Positions 5,146 to 5,250 of a stretch of DNA of 5,250 bases are shown piece by piece. The stretch spans positions 1 through 5,250 of the forward strand of contig JAOZVK010000420.1 in the NCBI GenBank assembly GCA_029938185.1, in the 5' to 3' direction. Position 1 is the first letter of the stretch, and the number at the start of each line of letters is the position of its first letter. This DNA is from Bacteroidales bacterium (GTDB taxonomy: Bacteria; Bacteroidota; Bacteroidia; Bacteroidales; JAOZVK01). The notes under the pieces were generated by a model. That model did no database searches, was not told where the DNA came from, and worked only from the letters and a program-made list of their open reading frames with translations. The translations under genes and the position numbers were made by a program.

Positions 5146-5195
5146 AATTATAAATCATTGTGGATATATAATTTATTTGTTCATTCCATGTCAGT

Positions 5196-5250
5196 TTAAT
5201 ATGCAATCGGAATAAAATCTGGGGTGTTGTTAAATTCCATAAATTCCTCA
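5196..5250 (-). CDS. possible C-terminal end of an unrecognised gene (partial)
   Basis: On the minus strand one frame is open from the window edge to a TAA at 5198-5196, giving 17 residues that end in TPDFIPIAY. The mix of residues (Glu, Phe, Asn, Pro, Asp) and the GC content, higher than that of the following spacer, look more like coding sequence than the flanking DNA. The fragment is too short to identify a family, and an open frame of this length can occur by chance. The tentative gene would be co-oriented with tRNA-Leu and tig. Confidence 0.3.
   Translation of the reverse strand, partial: EEFMEFNNTPDFIPIAY

Larger units (their letters stand above)
4861..5195. other. 335-bp AT-rich stretch upstream of tRNA-Leu
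   Basis: Apart from the promoter match at 5114-5145 and a short tandem repeat (4974-4995), this holds no recognisable gene. A GCGGTTAA/GCGGCTAA direct repeat lies near 5082-5098. A weak AAAAGT/ACTTTT hairpin with a following T-run (4931-4951, plus strand) is probably incidental. Confidence 0.5.

Overview
The window looks like a chromosomal segment from a low-GC (roughly 30% by eye) member of the Bacteroidetes, most likely Bacteroidales. Three things point there: the protein sequences (a Bacteroides-like trigger factor, ClpP and ClpX), a tRNA without an encoded CCA, and several matches to the Bacteroidetes sigma-ABfr promoter form TTG-N(about 19-23)-TAnnTTTG, with no clear Shine-Dalgarno sequences.

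All identified genes lie on the minus strand and read right to left. At the right edge (5196-5250) there may be the last 17 codons of an unrecognised gene. A gene-poor stretch of about 340 bp follows, then tRNA-Leu(UAG) at 4760-4841 with its own promoter. A terminator-like hairpin (4701-4745) sits between the tRNA and trigger factor tig (3333-4682). Tig is followed by a strong intrinsic terminator (3276-3311), and clpP (2514-3188) has its own promoter just after it. A 448-bp repeat-rich gap separates clpP from clpX (851-2065). The left 850 bp carry no convincing gene.

The proteins form one proteostasis module. Trigger factor meets nascent chains at the ribosome exit tunnel. ClpX unfolds tagged or specific substrates using ATP and threads them into the ClpP serine protease. 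The order tig-clpP-clpX is the classical one. Here the sequence suggests separate transcription units rather than a tight operon: a terminator plus promoter lies between tig and clpP, and a long spacer between clpP and clpX.

The unusual content is intergenic. At least six related short elements share GTAAG followed by a small hairpin of two 5-base arms around a GAA triloop. Two copies frame a third hairpin in a REP/BIME-like block at 41-140. Others lie at 371-410, 811-842, 2211-2250 and 2481-2513, the last one ending exactly at the clpP stop codon. The left region also has a 29-bp imperfect inverted repeat (1-29 and 745-773) and shares short modules with the clpP-clpX gap. I read these as degraded copies of small non-coding repeats. 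I see no defence system, CRISPR array, transposase gene or new enzyme system in the window.
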